Counted from the stretch's first letter, positions 1 through 5,592 are shown. The stretch: 5,703 nt of DNA from JASFEQ01 sp050122535 (GCA_050122535.1 JASFIT010000316.1:1-5703), one strand, 5' to 3'. The notes: generated by a model from the sequence alone, not told the origin. Translations and numbers: made by a program.

Positions 1-591
1 AAGAAAGGCAGGCTCCAGAGGGCTTATCTCATGGGAGCGAACATCCGCCAGGGTAAAATGGCGGGGGCCTTTCTCCAGGGCGCCGATCTAAGGGGTGCCG
101 ACCTGAGAGGTGCCGACTTGGAGCAGGGAAACCTTGAAGCAGCAAATCTTCAGAAGGCAAAACTGGGCGGAGCTAATCTCCGTGGAGCGAATCTGCTAGG
201 CGCCAGCCTTGAGGGCGCTGACCTTGAGCGGGCCGATTTGAGGGTTTGCGACCTGAGGGAATCTAACCTGCGCGAGGCCAACCTCTGGGGGGCTATATTG
301 CAGGGTGCCAACCTACTGAGTGCGAATCTTGAAGGAGCCAACCTTAAAGGGGCTGATCTCAGGGTAGCCAACTTGAAAGAGGCTATTTTGCAGGAAGCCA
401 ACCTGGAAAACTCCAATCTGGAGAAAGCCAACCTCCAGAAAGCCTATCTTCGCAGAGCAAACTTGAGAAAAGCGAGGGGAGTACCGGCTGAACTGTTATC
501 CGAAGTGGAGACCCTATACGCCGTGAAAATAGGCTCACAGCTTAAGAAGCAAATCAAAAAAGACTACCCTCATCTCTTAGAGAAACCATAA
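1..591 (+). CDS. Pentapeptide-repeat protein, 5' end missing (cut by window edge)
   Basis: The frame is open from base 1 and the repeat pattern already runs through bases 7-30, so the ATG at 31 is probably an internal Met and the true start lies upstream. From codon 3 there are about 31 consecutive five-residue units of the A(D/N)LXX type (for example ADLRG, ANLQK, ANLEG), ending near base 471 with ANLRK. The family folds into a right-handed quadrilateral beta-helix with four units per coil, so the visible part would make nearly eight coils. A tail of about 39 residues follows (ARGVPAELLSEVETLYAVKI..., ending in YPHLLEKP), basic and probably helical; from memory similar LY...YPHL tails cap other bacterial pentapeptide proteins. 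No signal peptide, membrane segment or enzymatic domain is visible. The function is unknown: the family includes gyrase-protecting DNA mimics, but most members are uncharacterised. The gene converges on the lemA-like gene. The family call is very secure; the role is not. Confidence 0.93.
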   Translation, partial: KKGRLQRAYLMGANIRQGKMAGAFLQGADLRGADLRGADLEQGNLEAANLQKAKLGGANLRGANLLGASLEGADLERADLRVCDLRESNLREANLWGAILQGANLLSANLEGANLKGADLRVANLKEAILQEANLENSNLEKANLQKAYLRRANLRKARGVPAELLSEVETLYAVKIGSQLKKQIKKDYPHLLEKP

Positions 592-750
592 TTTCACTTT
601 CCCTATGGGTTTGGCGAAAGCAGACCAAAAGAAGCCAGGCACGAGGGTAGGGTGTCCAGCCATCCTGAGTAGTATAGATTTCATTCTCGTTATATCTGAG
701 ACTGTGGGAAGACCGGCTTCTGAGAGGTTGATGGAAAATGTTCATATGCA

Positions 751-847
751 AGGCTTCCGAAATCCCGAGGAATGAGGCGTACATAGGAGTACGCCGCAGT
801 GACGAAGGATGAGGGTAACGCAGCAGATGGGCGTTTTCCGACAGCCT
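751..847. repeat. Multi-branched structured intergenic element
   Basis: Nested complementary arms are visible. An outer arm AGGCT (751-755) pairs with AGCCT (843-847), and GAAA (759-762) can extend it with TTTC (835-838). Inside, ATCC (762-765) pairs with GGAT (807-810) and encloses a perfect 7-bp hairpin GGCGTAC (776-782)/GTACGCC (789-795). A second hairpin is AACGC (817-821)/GCGTT (831-835). Some pairs near 762 and 835 are alternatives, not simultaneous. The layout is a three-way junction, like a small structured RNA or a folded repeat. From memory, close relatives of this sequence recur between genes in Desulfobacterota genomes; I cannot check this here. The strand is undetermined. In the rest of the gap between the two converging genes (592-750 and 848-911) I see no gene or clear terminator. 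Confidence 0.5.
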
Positions 848-911
848 CTCTTGTCTTTTGAAGAGATCCGTCCGGCAGTCGATTGGTTAAATGGTGAACT
901 GGGCGAAGGTC

Positions 912-1508
912 CTAAAATGCGAGGAGTGGGGCTTCAGCCTGGGTTGTCGTTAGCTCTAAATCCAAAAAGAATGCTTCCTTAAACCCGAACGGAAGTGCAA
1001 CCAAGAGGTTCGGGAACTTTTCCAGACTATTGTTGTAAAACAGAACGGCGTCATTGTAAGCCTGTCGAGCAAAGGCGATTTTGTTTTCTGTTGAGTTGAT
1101 TTCCTCCATGAGTTTAAGCACGGTCTCATCGGTCTTAATCTCAGGATAGTCCTCCACGACTGTGAACAGGTGCGTTAATGCGGTTCTCAGTACTCCTTCT
1201 GCTTCCATGAGTCCCTTCATGGGACCCGGATCACCCGGGTTCCCTGCTGCCCGGGTATTGGCGGCGCTGGCCAGGTTGCGGGCGCGAATGACTGCTTCCA
1301 ATATCTCTGGCTCATTTTTCATATACGCCTTCATGCATTCCTCTAGGTCGGGAATCAGGTCATAGCGTCGTTTCAGCTGTGCATCAATCTGGGAATAGGC
1401 GTTCTTGAAGAGATTTCTCCTGATGACCAACTTGTTGTAAATGAGAAGGCAAAGCAATACCAAAACAATAATAAATATGGCTAAGGTCAGAATAAGGTTT
1501 TCGATCAT
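912..1508 (-). CDS. lemA: LemA family membrane protein
   Basis: The predicted 198-residue protein has one N-terminal membrane segment (about residues 3-24, rich in I/L/V) followed by an alpha-helical soluble domain with LemA hallmarks: YNKLVIRRN (24-32), IDAQLKRRYDLIPDL (41-55), EDYPEIK (119-125), and TENKIAFARQAYNDAV (140-155) leading into YNN and FP (165-166). LemA proteins are short membrane-anchored helical-bundle proteins, named after a Listeria antigen; their biochemical role is not established. I chose the ATG at 1508 because it places the membrane segment at the extreme N-terminus, as is usual, and gives typical family length. The ribosome site there is weak (AGAAGA very close to the ATG). 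An in-frame GTG at 1604 would add 32 residues without family character and has its own weak AGAGAA site, so it cannot be excluded. No TPM-domain or peptidase partner, often found beside lemA, is in the window; the gene appears to stand alone. Confidence 0.9.
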   Translation of the reverse strand: MIENLILTLAIFIIVLVLLCLLIYNKLVIRRNLFKNAYSQIDAQLKRRYDLIPDLEECMKAYMKNEPEILEAVIRARNLASAANTRAAGNPGDPGPMKGLMEAEGVLRTALTHLFTVVEDYPEIKTDETVLKLMEEINSTENKIAFARQAYNDAVLFYNNSLEKFPNLLVALPFGFKEAFFLDLELTTTQAEAPLLAF

Positions 1509-1608
1509 ATTCTTCTGCGTTTCGAGTGTAGGCTGGCAAACTATTCCCCCATGAGGTGCATCTTTACGGATTTGCTTCCGGGATATGCAGATCAAGGCCT
1601 TCACTCAT

Positions 1609-1637
1609 TTCTCTTGGCGGTCCATTTACCAAGAGAA
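1609..1637 (-). promoter_or_regulatory. Leader hairpin / inverted repeat upstream of lemA-like gene
   Basis: TTCTCTTGG (1609-1617) and CCAAGAGAA (1629-1637) form a perfect 9-bp inverted repeat around an 11-nt loop. It lies between the predicted promoter and the gene, so it would be transcribed into the leader. It ends one base before an ATG at 1608 that opens a 14-codon frame (MSEGLDLHIPEANP) stopping at 1564. It could be an RNA hairpin, a regulator-binding site, or chance; the repeat itself is seen directly and the role is inference. Confidence 0.35.
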
Positions 1638-1665
1638 TAACTAGGGCAAAATTCGTATAAACGTT

Positions 1666-1695
1666 ATTTTACCACTAAATATTTAGCGGTTTCAA
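1666..1695 (-). promoter_or_regulatory. Sigma-70 type promoter for lemA-like gene
   Basis: On the minus strand, TTGAAA (1695-1690) is a good -35 box, followed after 18 bp by TAAAAT (1671-1666) as a -10 box. Transcription would start near 1659, giving a leader of about 150 nt if translation begins at 1508 or about 55 nt if at 1604. The surroundings are AT-rich, unlike the rest of the window. This is the best promoter match upstream of the gene. Confidence 0.5.
1672..1689. promoter_or_regulatory. Candidate operator: 18-bp near-palindrome in the promoter spacer
   Basis: CCACTAAAT (1672-1680) followed directly by ATTTAGCGG (1681-1689) is a palindrome with a single mismatched pair. It fills exactly the spacer between the predicted -35 and -10 boxes, a position where a dimeric repressor would block RNA polymerase or a MerR-type activator would act. 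No regulator gene is adjacent, so the binding protein is unknown. Confidence 0.4.
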
Positions 1696-1849
1696 TATAT
1701 TATGTTATTTTGAGGGGAGATCTAGATAAGAAATGTTGGTGAATTTCGGAATCACTGTGGAAATATGACAAGATTTGACACAATGCCTCGCTCCCAGCCC
1801 CTAATCCGACAGCTAGTCGGGTATTATTGAAATCAGTCGGTATTGGAAG

Positions 1850-2131
1850 ATTCCTGATCACCATCAAGGTATGCGTTCTGTAAGTTGAGCTCTGCGAAAC
1901 CGAGGACCCGCCCGAAGGGTGGGGAGTCCAAGCGTAGCGCGGACAAATCCCGCTGGAGGCGTGGACGCCGAGGCGCGACGACTAAGGCGTATGGGGCAAT
2001 ACGCCGCAAGCCTGCACCCGCGAAGCCTGCACCCGCGAAGGCGGGTGGCGGGGGGAGGAGCGATCGAAGGCAACGCCGCTCCTCAGATCCCGTCTCGGCG
2101 GGGAGATGATGCCTTGATGGTGATCAGGAAT
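1850..2131. repeat. 282-bp element closed by perfect 20-bp terminal inverted repeats
   Basis: The left end ATTCCTGATCACCATCAAGG (1850-1869) is the exact reverse complement of 2112-2131, and pairing can continue three more positions with one G-T wobble. The interior is strikingly GC-rich and full of hairpins: 1904-1929 (CCC-GAA-GGG core with GGAC/GTCC base), GGCGT/ACGCC (1958-1967), GGCGTAT/ATACGCC (1986-1992/1999-2005), CACCCGC/GCGGGTG (2030-2036/2041-2047, GAAG loop) and GAGGAGCG/CGCTCCTC (2055-2062/2077-2084). No credible coding frame or transposase is present. It fits a non-autonomous MITE-like insertion or a large structured RNA closed by a long stem. I see no target-site duplication at the edges. 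In the flanking stretch 1740-1849 I see only a small CCGAC/GTCGG hairpin (1806-1820) and no gene. Confidence 0.6.
2010..2039. repeat. Two tandem copies of a 15-nt unit inside the inverted-repeat element
   Basis: GCCTGCACCCGCGAA occurs twice head to tail (2010-2024 and 2025-2039) without a mismatch. The second copy's CACCCGC folds with GCGGGTG just downstream; the first copy could compete for the same partner. An exact duplication suggests recent slippage. Confidence 0.8.
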
Positions 2132-2143
2132 TCACCTCCCTGC

Positions 2144-2172
2144 TTGACTCCAAGTATTCTATCTTCTATATT
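2144..2172 (+). promoter_or_regulatory. Strong sigma-70 type promoter for the TRAP receptor gene
   Basis: TTGACT (2144-2149) and TATATT (2167-2172) are separated by exactly 17 bp, each box one mismatch from consensus. Transcription would start near 2179, leaving a leader of about 64 nt before the receptor ATG. The -35 box begins only 12 bp after the right end of the inverted-repeat element, so that element lies where an upstream regulator would normally bind. Confidence 0.65.
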
Positions 2173-2230
2173 TGCGAAACTCGAAGAAGGCTTATAACCC
2201 CTCAACTTCTTTAAATGAAAACCCCATAGC

Positions 2231-2235
2231 GGAGG
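2231..2235 (+). promoter_or_regulatory. Ribosome binding site of the TRAP receptor gene
   Basis: GGAGG lies 7 bp before the ATG at 2243, an ideal Shine-Dalgarno site. It fixes that start, which is also the one followed directly by the signal peptide. Confidence 0.85.
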
Positions 2236-2242
2236 AAAAGCC

Positions 2243-3229
2243 ATGAAACGTTTTGTGCTCATCATTCTACTTCTACTCTTAAGTCTGACTCTAACCTTAA
2301 CATTGCCTGCATTCGCCAAAACCACTCTCAAGCTGGCCGTTGTTACGCCTCCCCACCATGCTTACGCCCTTGGCGCCAAGGAATTTGCCCGACTCGTGAA
2401 GGATGGGACTGGAGGCGAGATCATTATCAAGGTGTATGCAGGGGGCCAACTGGGTAAGGGGGAACGAGAACTGTTGGAAGGGCTGCAGCTGGGGACTATT
2501 CATTTGGCAGTCACGGCGACAGGTCCTGTCTCCAATTTTAGCCCCAGCATGGGTGTGGTTGATTTGCCTTTCCTTTTCACCAGCCCTGACCATGTGGACA
2601 AAGTCCTGGACGGTCCGGTGGGCAGGGAGCTTCTGGATGACCTTGAATCTGCCAGTATCACGGGTCTCTCCTTCTTTGAAAACGGCTTCAGAAACTTCAC
2701 GAACTCCAGGCGCCGACTTACAAGACCCGGGGATTTTAAAGGCCTCAAGTTCCGGACAATGGAAAATCCCGTCCATTTGGCCTCGGTTCGCCAGCTGGGG
2801 GCTCAGGCAGTGCCTATGAGTTGGGGTGAAGTCTATACCTCATTGCAGACCAGGGTCATTGATGGCCAAGAAAACCCGGTCGCCATCATCCATGCCTACA
2901 AATTGAATGAAGTCCAAAAATATCTGAGCCTGACCGGTCACTTCTACTCCCCGGCGCCCCTGAGCATGAGCCTCAAAAAGTTCAAACAACTCAAACCAGA
3001 GTGGCAAAAGCTTTTCATTGAAGCGGCCCTCAATGCAGCAGCCTTTGAACGGAGAATTATCAGAGAAAATGAGGCCAAGCAGCTCAAAGATCTGAAGGCT
3101 CAAGGCATGGTCGTGGATACGGTAGACAAGCGCCTTTTTATTGACGCCATGGCCCCGGTGTACAACAACTTCTCCATAAAATACCCCGATTGGAAGAATA
3201 TCCTTAAGAAGATCAGGGCGACTCAATAA
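2243..3229 (+). CDS. dctP: TRAP transporter solute-binding receptor, DctP family
   Basis: This 328-residue protein is the extracytoplasmic receptor of a TRAP importer: it binds substrate outside the membrane and delivers it to the Q and M subunits. Residues 1-25 are a signal peptide (MKR, then a long I/L/T-rich core, likely cut after PAFA). Mature residues 35-112 carry DctP features (PPHHAYALGAKEFA, GGQLG at 67-71, G-ERELLEGLQLG, VDLPFLF). FKGLKFRTMENP (165-176) contains R171, the position of the Arg that holds the substrate carboxylate in characterised members, and MSWGEVYTSLQTRVIDGQENP (192-212) is the family's most typical block. The length is normal for the family. The substrate is probably an organic acid; C4-dicarboxylates are the default guess but sequence alone does not decide. 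The gene has its own strong promoter and lies 360 bp upstream of its permease genes, an unusually wide gap filled by repeats. No sensor-regulator pair is visible. Confidence 0.95.
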   Translation: MKRFVLIILLLLLSLTLTLTLPAFAKTTLKLAVVTPPHHAYALGAKEFARLVKDGTGGEIIIKVYAGGQLGKGERELLEGLQLGTIHLAVTATGPVSNFSPSMGVVDLPFLFTSPDHVDKVLDGPVGRELLDDLESASITGLSFFENGFRNFTNSRRRLTRPGDFKGLKFRTMENPVHLASVRQLGAQAVPMSWGEVYTSLQTRVIDGQENPVAIIHAYKLNEVQKYLSLTGHFYSPAPLSMSLKKFKQLKPEWQKLFIEAALNAAAFERRIIRENEAKQLKDLKAQGMVVDTVDKRLFIDAMAPVYNNFSIKYPDWKNILKKIRATQ

Positions 3230-3396
3230 GTTTCATCCCGCAAATATGACGGTCCCTATCAAAGTCTTATTACTAACCCCATACTTTTCTCCCCCTGAGG
3301 AGGCTGTGTCACAATTCGTCATCCCGGTCAAGCCCCGCGAAGCGGAGCGCGAGCCGGGATATAGAAGTATCTGAAATTATTATTTATGGATTCCCC

Positions 3397-3429
3397 TTCG
3401 ACTTCGCTCAGGGTGGTGAGCCTGTCGAA
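3397..3429. repeat. Hairpin with TTCGAC/GTCGAA arms
   Basis: TTCGAC (3397-3402) pairs with GTCGAA (3424-3429), and inside it GCTCA (3406-3410) pairs with TGAGC (3417-3421) around a GGGTGG loop, with a small internal loop between the two stems. This is a recognisable dispersed repeat type seen in many environmental bacterial genomes; it lies inside the larger composite element. Confidence 0.65.
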
Positions 3430-3440
3430 CCACGGAACTC

Positions 3441-3457
3441 GCGATGCATAGCATCGC
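3441..3457. repeat. Perfect 7-bp hairpin with 3-nt loop
   Basis: GCGATGC and GCATCGC are exact complements around ATA. A near-identical arm (CGATGC/GCATCG with a TTT loop) recurs at 5597-5611 in the element after dctM, suggesting a shared building block. Confidence 0.6.
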
Positions 3458-3521
3458 TCGTCCGGAATGACAGGTTCTTCTCATTACGACACAGCCCCGG
3501 GGGGGAAGGCATTAGGCCGTG

Positions 3522-3545
3522 AGCTCGGAGCCGAAGGGTCGGGCT
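3522..3545. repeat. Imperfect hairpin with GAA loop upstream of dctQ
   Basis: AGCTC (3522-3526) pairs with GGGCT (3541-3545, one G-T wobble), continuing through GA/TC and CC/GG to a GAA loop (3533-3535), with one bulge and one mismatch. It lies 44 bp before the dctQ start and may be part of its leader or a remnant of the adjacent repeat element. No convincing separate promoter for dctQ is visible between 3497 and 3589. Confidence 0.3.
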
Positions 3546-3589
3546 GGGGCTGAGAGAATTTTGAAAGACAAAAAACTTAGGTTGAAAGA

Positions 3590-4108
3590 ATGAGGTTAAT
3601 CAATATATCAATAGACGTCCCCCATTCTGTAAGCGATTTTTTGAACCGTATCTGTGAACTGGCGCTGGTCATCCTGTTGGCGGCCATGGCTGTCGTCGTC
3701 TTTTTGCAGGTGCTGTTTCGTTACGTATTGCACCTTCCCCTATTCTGGACTGAAGAATTTGCCCGCTATTGCCTCGTCTGGGCCTCCCTACTGGGAGCCG
3801 CAGTTGCCCTCAAAAGAGGAGAACACATCGCGGTCACCTTTTTCTTGGATACTTTCCCCAAAAGGGCAGCTAGGGCCTTGACCCTGTTTGCTCAGGTCTC
3901 AGTCGTCCTTATTCTCGTGGTCATGGTGTGGGGTGGGATCAAATTGGTGCTGGTTACGCGTGCCCAGATCAGCCCTGCCCTTCGCATCTCAATGGCCATT
4001 CCTTACTTGGCCCTACCCGTCGGCGCAGTCATCATGCTGTTCCACATGGCTAGCTCTATGATGCAAAGACAGGGCAGAACCTCCGTAGAAGATGCAGCCG
4101 GGCCCTAG
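3590..4108 (+). CDS. dctQ: TRAP transporter small permease subunit, DctQ family
   Basis: The 172-residue protein is the small membrane subunit that pairs with the large subunit and helps dock the receptor. Four membrane segments are visible at about residues 22-47, 58-76, 96-120 and 135-155. Family signatures are FWTEEFARYCLVWASLLGAA (52-71), with W53, the EE pair at 55-56 and R59, then RGEHI (76-80), and later QISPALRISMAIPYLALPVG (126-145). The length is typical. The ATG at 3590 has a modest TTAGG site 8 bp upstream. It ends 21 bp before the large subunit gene, so these two are co-transcribed, whereas 360 bp of repeats separate it from the receptor gene. The last 15 residues are polar and poorly conserved-looking. 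The family call is secure; the substrate is unknown. Confidence 0.94.
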   Translation: MRLINISIDVPHSVSDFLNRICELALVILLAAMAVVVFLQVLFRYVLHLPLFWTEEFARYCLVWASLLGAAVALKRGEHIAVTFFLDTFPKRAARALTLFAQVSVVLILVVMVWGGIKLVLVTRAQISPALRISMAIPYLALPVGAVIMLFHMASSMMQRQGRTSVEDAAGP

Positions 4109-4129
4109 TACGAGAGGATCTCAGTACCC

Positions 4130-5425
4130 ATGCTGGTATTGACCCTTTTTATATCCTTTTTCTTCTTTCTGATCATCGGCGTTCCGGTCGCCTTTGTCCT
4201 GGGACTCACGCCTCTGGTGGCCCTAATCACGCAAGGAGAAACCCCGCTCGTTCTGGTGGCCCAGCGAATTTTCACCGGCATGGACTCCCCGGTCCTCATG
4301 GCTGTTCCTTTCTTCATCCTGGCCGGGAACATCATGGGCGCCGGTGGTATGACCCAGCGCCTGGTGAAATTCTGTAACGTCCTTGTGGGCCCTCTCCGAG
4401 GTGGCCTGGCCTACATTAACGTGGCCATCAGCATGCTTTTTGCGGGCATCACAGGGGCGGCCGTAGCCGACACCAGCGCGGTGGGCTCTATCCTCATCCC
4501 AGCCATGAAGAAAGAGGGTTACCACAGCGACTTCTCGGCCGCCGTGACCGCCACCTCTTCCACCATCGGGCCAGTCATTCCCCCATCTATACCCTTTATC
4601 ATCTATGGCGTCCTGGGCGAGGTTTCCATAGCCTCTCTCTTTCTCGCCGGGTTTGTGCCAGGCATATTGTTGGGGCTCTTCCAGATGGTCGTGATTTGGT
4701 TTTACGCCCAAAAGAGGCAATACCCCAAGCGCAGTCGCCCCCCATTTCGGGAGGCGCTGAGGGTGAGCCTGGACGCGTTCCTCGTACTCCTCATGCCGAT
4801 CATCATTTTAGGCGGCATCCTCAGTGGTATCTTCACGCCCACAGAGAGCGCGTGTATCGCGGTCTTTTATGCGCTGTTCATAGGCCTGTTCGTTTACCGG
4901 GATATTCATCTCAGAGACCTGCCCCGGATTCTCATCAGAACCGGCACCACCAGTTCGTTGGTCATGCTGGTCATCGGCACGGCCAGCATCTTTTCCTGGC
5001 TTCTGGCCAGCGAAGAGATCCCTCACACGGTCACAGACGCCATCTTGGCCTTGACCCATAATAAGATCCTTATTCTGCTCCTGATGAACATCCTTTTGCT
5101 TATTATCGGCACGTTCATGGAAACCACGGCCTCTCTGATCATCCTGACACCTGTCTTGCTCCCCCTCATGTTGAAAATAGGGGTGGATCCCCTGCATTTC
5201 GGCGTGATTCTCGTCCTCAACCTGGTGATCGGCCTGACCACGCCTCCTGTGGGCGTCTGTTTGTTTGTGGCCTGCGCCCTCGGCCAGACTACGTTGGAGA
5301 GGTTGTCGCGAGCCATCCTCCCCTTTCTGGTGGCCTCCATCGCCGTTCTGATCATCTGCACCTATTGGGAGGGGCTCATCATGGCCATACCCAAATTCTT
5401 TGGCTACAAGGCCCTCATCCCGTAG
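4130..5425 (+). CDS. dctM: TRAP transporter large permease subunit, DctM family
   Basis: The 431-residue protein is the transport channel of the TRAP importer, a member of the ion transporter superfamily that couples uptake to an ion gradient (Na+ in characterised systems). It is hydrophobic throughout, with about a dozen membrane or re-entrant segments. Diagnostic blocks in order are GVPVAFVLG (17-25), VPFFILAGNIM (59-69), GITGAAVADTSAVGSILIPA (106-125), SSTIGPVIPPSIPFIIYG (143-160), GGILSGIFTPTES (228-240), GTFMETTAS (327-335), DPLHFGVI (353-360) and NLVIGLTTPPVG (364-375). The TSAVGS, PPSIP and TTPPVG blocks are the conserved re-entrant regions that form ion and substrate sites in the family. 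The length matches family norms and nothing is broken. The ribosome site is GAGAGG (4112-4117), a rather long 12 bp from the ATG. It follows dctQ by 21 bp and is followed after 8 bp by the nested palindromic element. Confidence 0.96.
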   Translation: MLVLTLFISFFFFLIIGVPVAFVLGLTPLVALITQGETPLVLVAQRIFTGMDSPVLMAVPFFILAGNIMGAGGMTQRLVKFCNVLVGPLRGGLAYINVAISMLFAGITGAAVADTSAVGSILIPAMKKEGYHSDFSAAVTATSSTIGPVIPPSIPFIIYGVLGEVSIASLFLAGFVPGILLGLFQMVVIWFYAQKRQYPKRSRPPFREALRVSLDAFLVLLMPIIILGGILSGIFTPTESACIAVFYALFIGLFVYRDIHLRDLPRILIRTGTTSSLVMLVIGTASIFSWLLASEEIPHTVTDAILALTHNKILILLLMNILLLIIGTFMETTASLIILTPVLLPLMLKIGVDPLHFGVILVLNLVIGLTTPPVGVCLFVACALGQTTLERLSRAILPFLVASIAVLIICTYWEGLIMAIPKFFGYKALIP

Positions 5426-5525
5426 AAGACTCACCACCCGCTGCGCTAGAGACACAGAGAGCTCCGAGTTACTTTAAGCAGTTGGAGAGTTGATCATGCT
5501 TATTTCTAGGGATCGCTTGAAGGCT

Positions 5526-5592
5526 CCATGTGGAGGAGTCTTGGGGGATAAAATAAGCGAGCTTAGTTTCTCCCCCAAGACCCTCCACATGG
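5526..5592. repeat. 22-bp stem-loop with a single bulged A
   Basis: CCATGTGGAGG (5526-5536) pairs perfectly with CCTCCACATGG (5582-5592), and after a bulged A at 5537, GTCTTGGGGGA (5538-5548) pairs perfectly with TCCCCCAAGAC (5571-5581). The loop is 22 nt and AT-rich. The stem is far too long for chance. There is no T-run after it, so it is not a textbook intrinsic terminator, although it could still protect the dctQM transcript's 3' end. Confidence 0.8.

Larger units (their letters stand above)
3302..3496. repeat. Composite hairpin-repeat element between receptor and permease genes
   Basis: GGCTGTGTC (3302-3310) and GACACAGCC (3488-3496) are perfect 9-bp inverted ends. Just inside, GTCATCCCGG (3318-3327) faces CCGGAATGAC (3462-3471), matching at 9 of 10 positions. 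The interior holds three separate hairpins: ATCCCGG/CCGGGAT (3321-3327/3354-3360) enclosing CCGC-GAA-GCGG (3335-3345); TTCGAC/GTCGAA with GCTCA/TGAGC (3397-3429); and GCGATGC-ATA-GCATCGC (3441-3457). GTCAT-CCGG and TTCGAC-GCTCA-TGAGC-GTCGAA arms are, from memory, common dispersed bacterial intergenic repeats. There is no open reading frame of interest. It probably arrived as a repeat inside a TRAP operon. The remainder of the gap (3230-3301) shows no gene and no clear terminator. Confidence 0.6.

Noticed and set aside
150..431. Minus-strand open frame of 93 codons opposite the pentapeptide gene
   Set aside because: It mirrors the 15-nt coding periodicity of the pentapeptide array (SRLAP-like repeats); a shadow of the true gene with no start signal.
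554..784. Minus-strand open frame of 76 codons in the gap after the pentapeptide gene
   Set aside because: No family resemblance or ribosome site; it overlaps the 3' end of the pentapeptide gene and part of the structured element.
1602..1604. GTG start giving a 230-residue LemA protein
   Set aside because: The extra 32 residues have no family character and would place the membrane segment away from the N-terminus; kept as an alternative only.
1806..1820. CCGAC/GTCGG hairpin followed by GTATTATT as a terminator
   Set aside because: The stem is only 5 bp, there is no T-run, and no gene upstream would need it.
2010..2039. Possible CRISPR-like repeat
   Set aside because: The two copies are directly abutting with no spacer and only 15 nt long; this is a simple tandem duplication.
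1864..2197. Overlapping Arg/Pro/Ala-rich open frames on both strands within the inverted-repeat element
   Set aside because: Low-complexity products arising from GC-rich hairpin DNA and the 15-nt tandem repeat; no credible start or domain.
2184..2211. AAGAAG/CTTCTT pairing in the dctP leader as a riboswitch
   Set aside because: A single weak 6-bp stem; no recognisable aptamer and the Shine-Dalgarno site is not sequestered.
4223..4720. Long antisense open frames opposite dctM (also 4808-5455)
   Set aside because: The codon bias of the real DctM gene leaves the opposite strand open; the products are His/Gly/Asp-rich and resemble no protein family.
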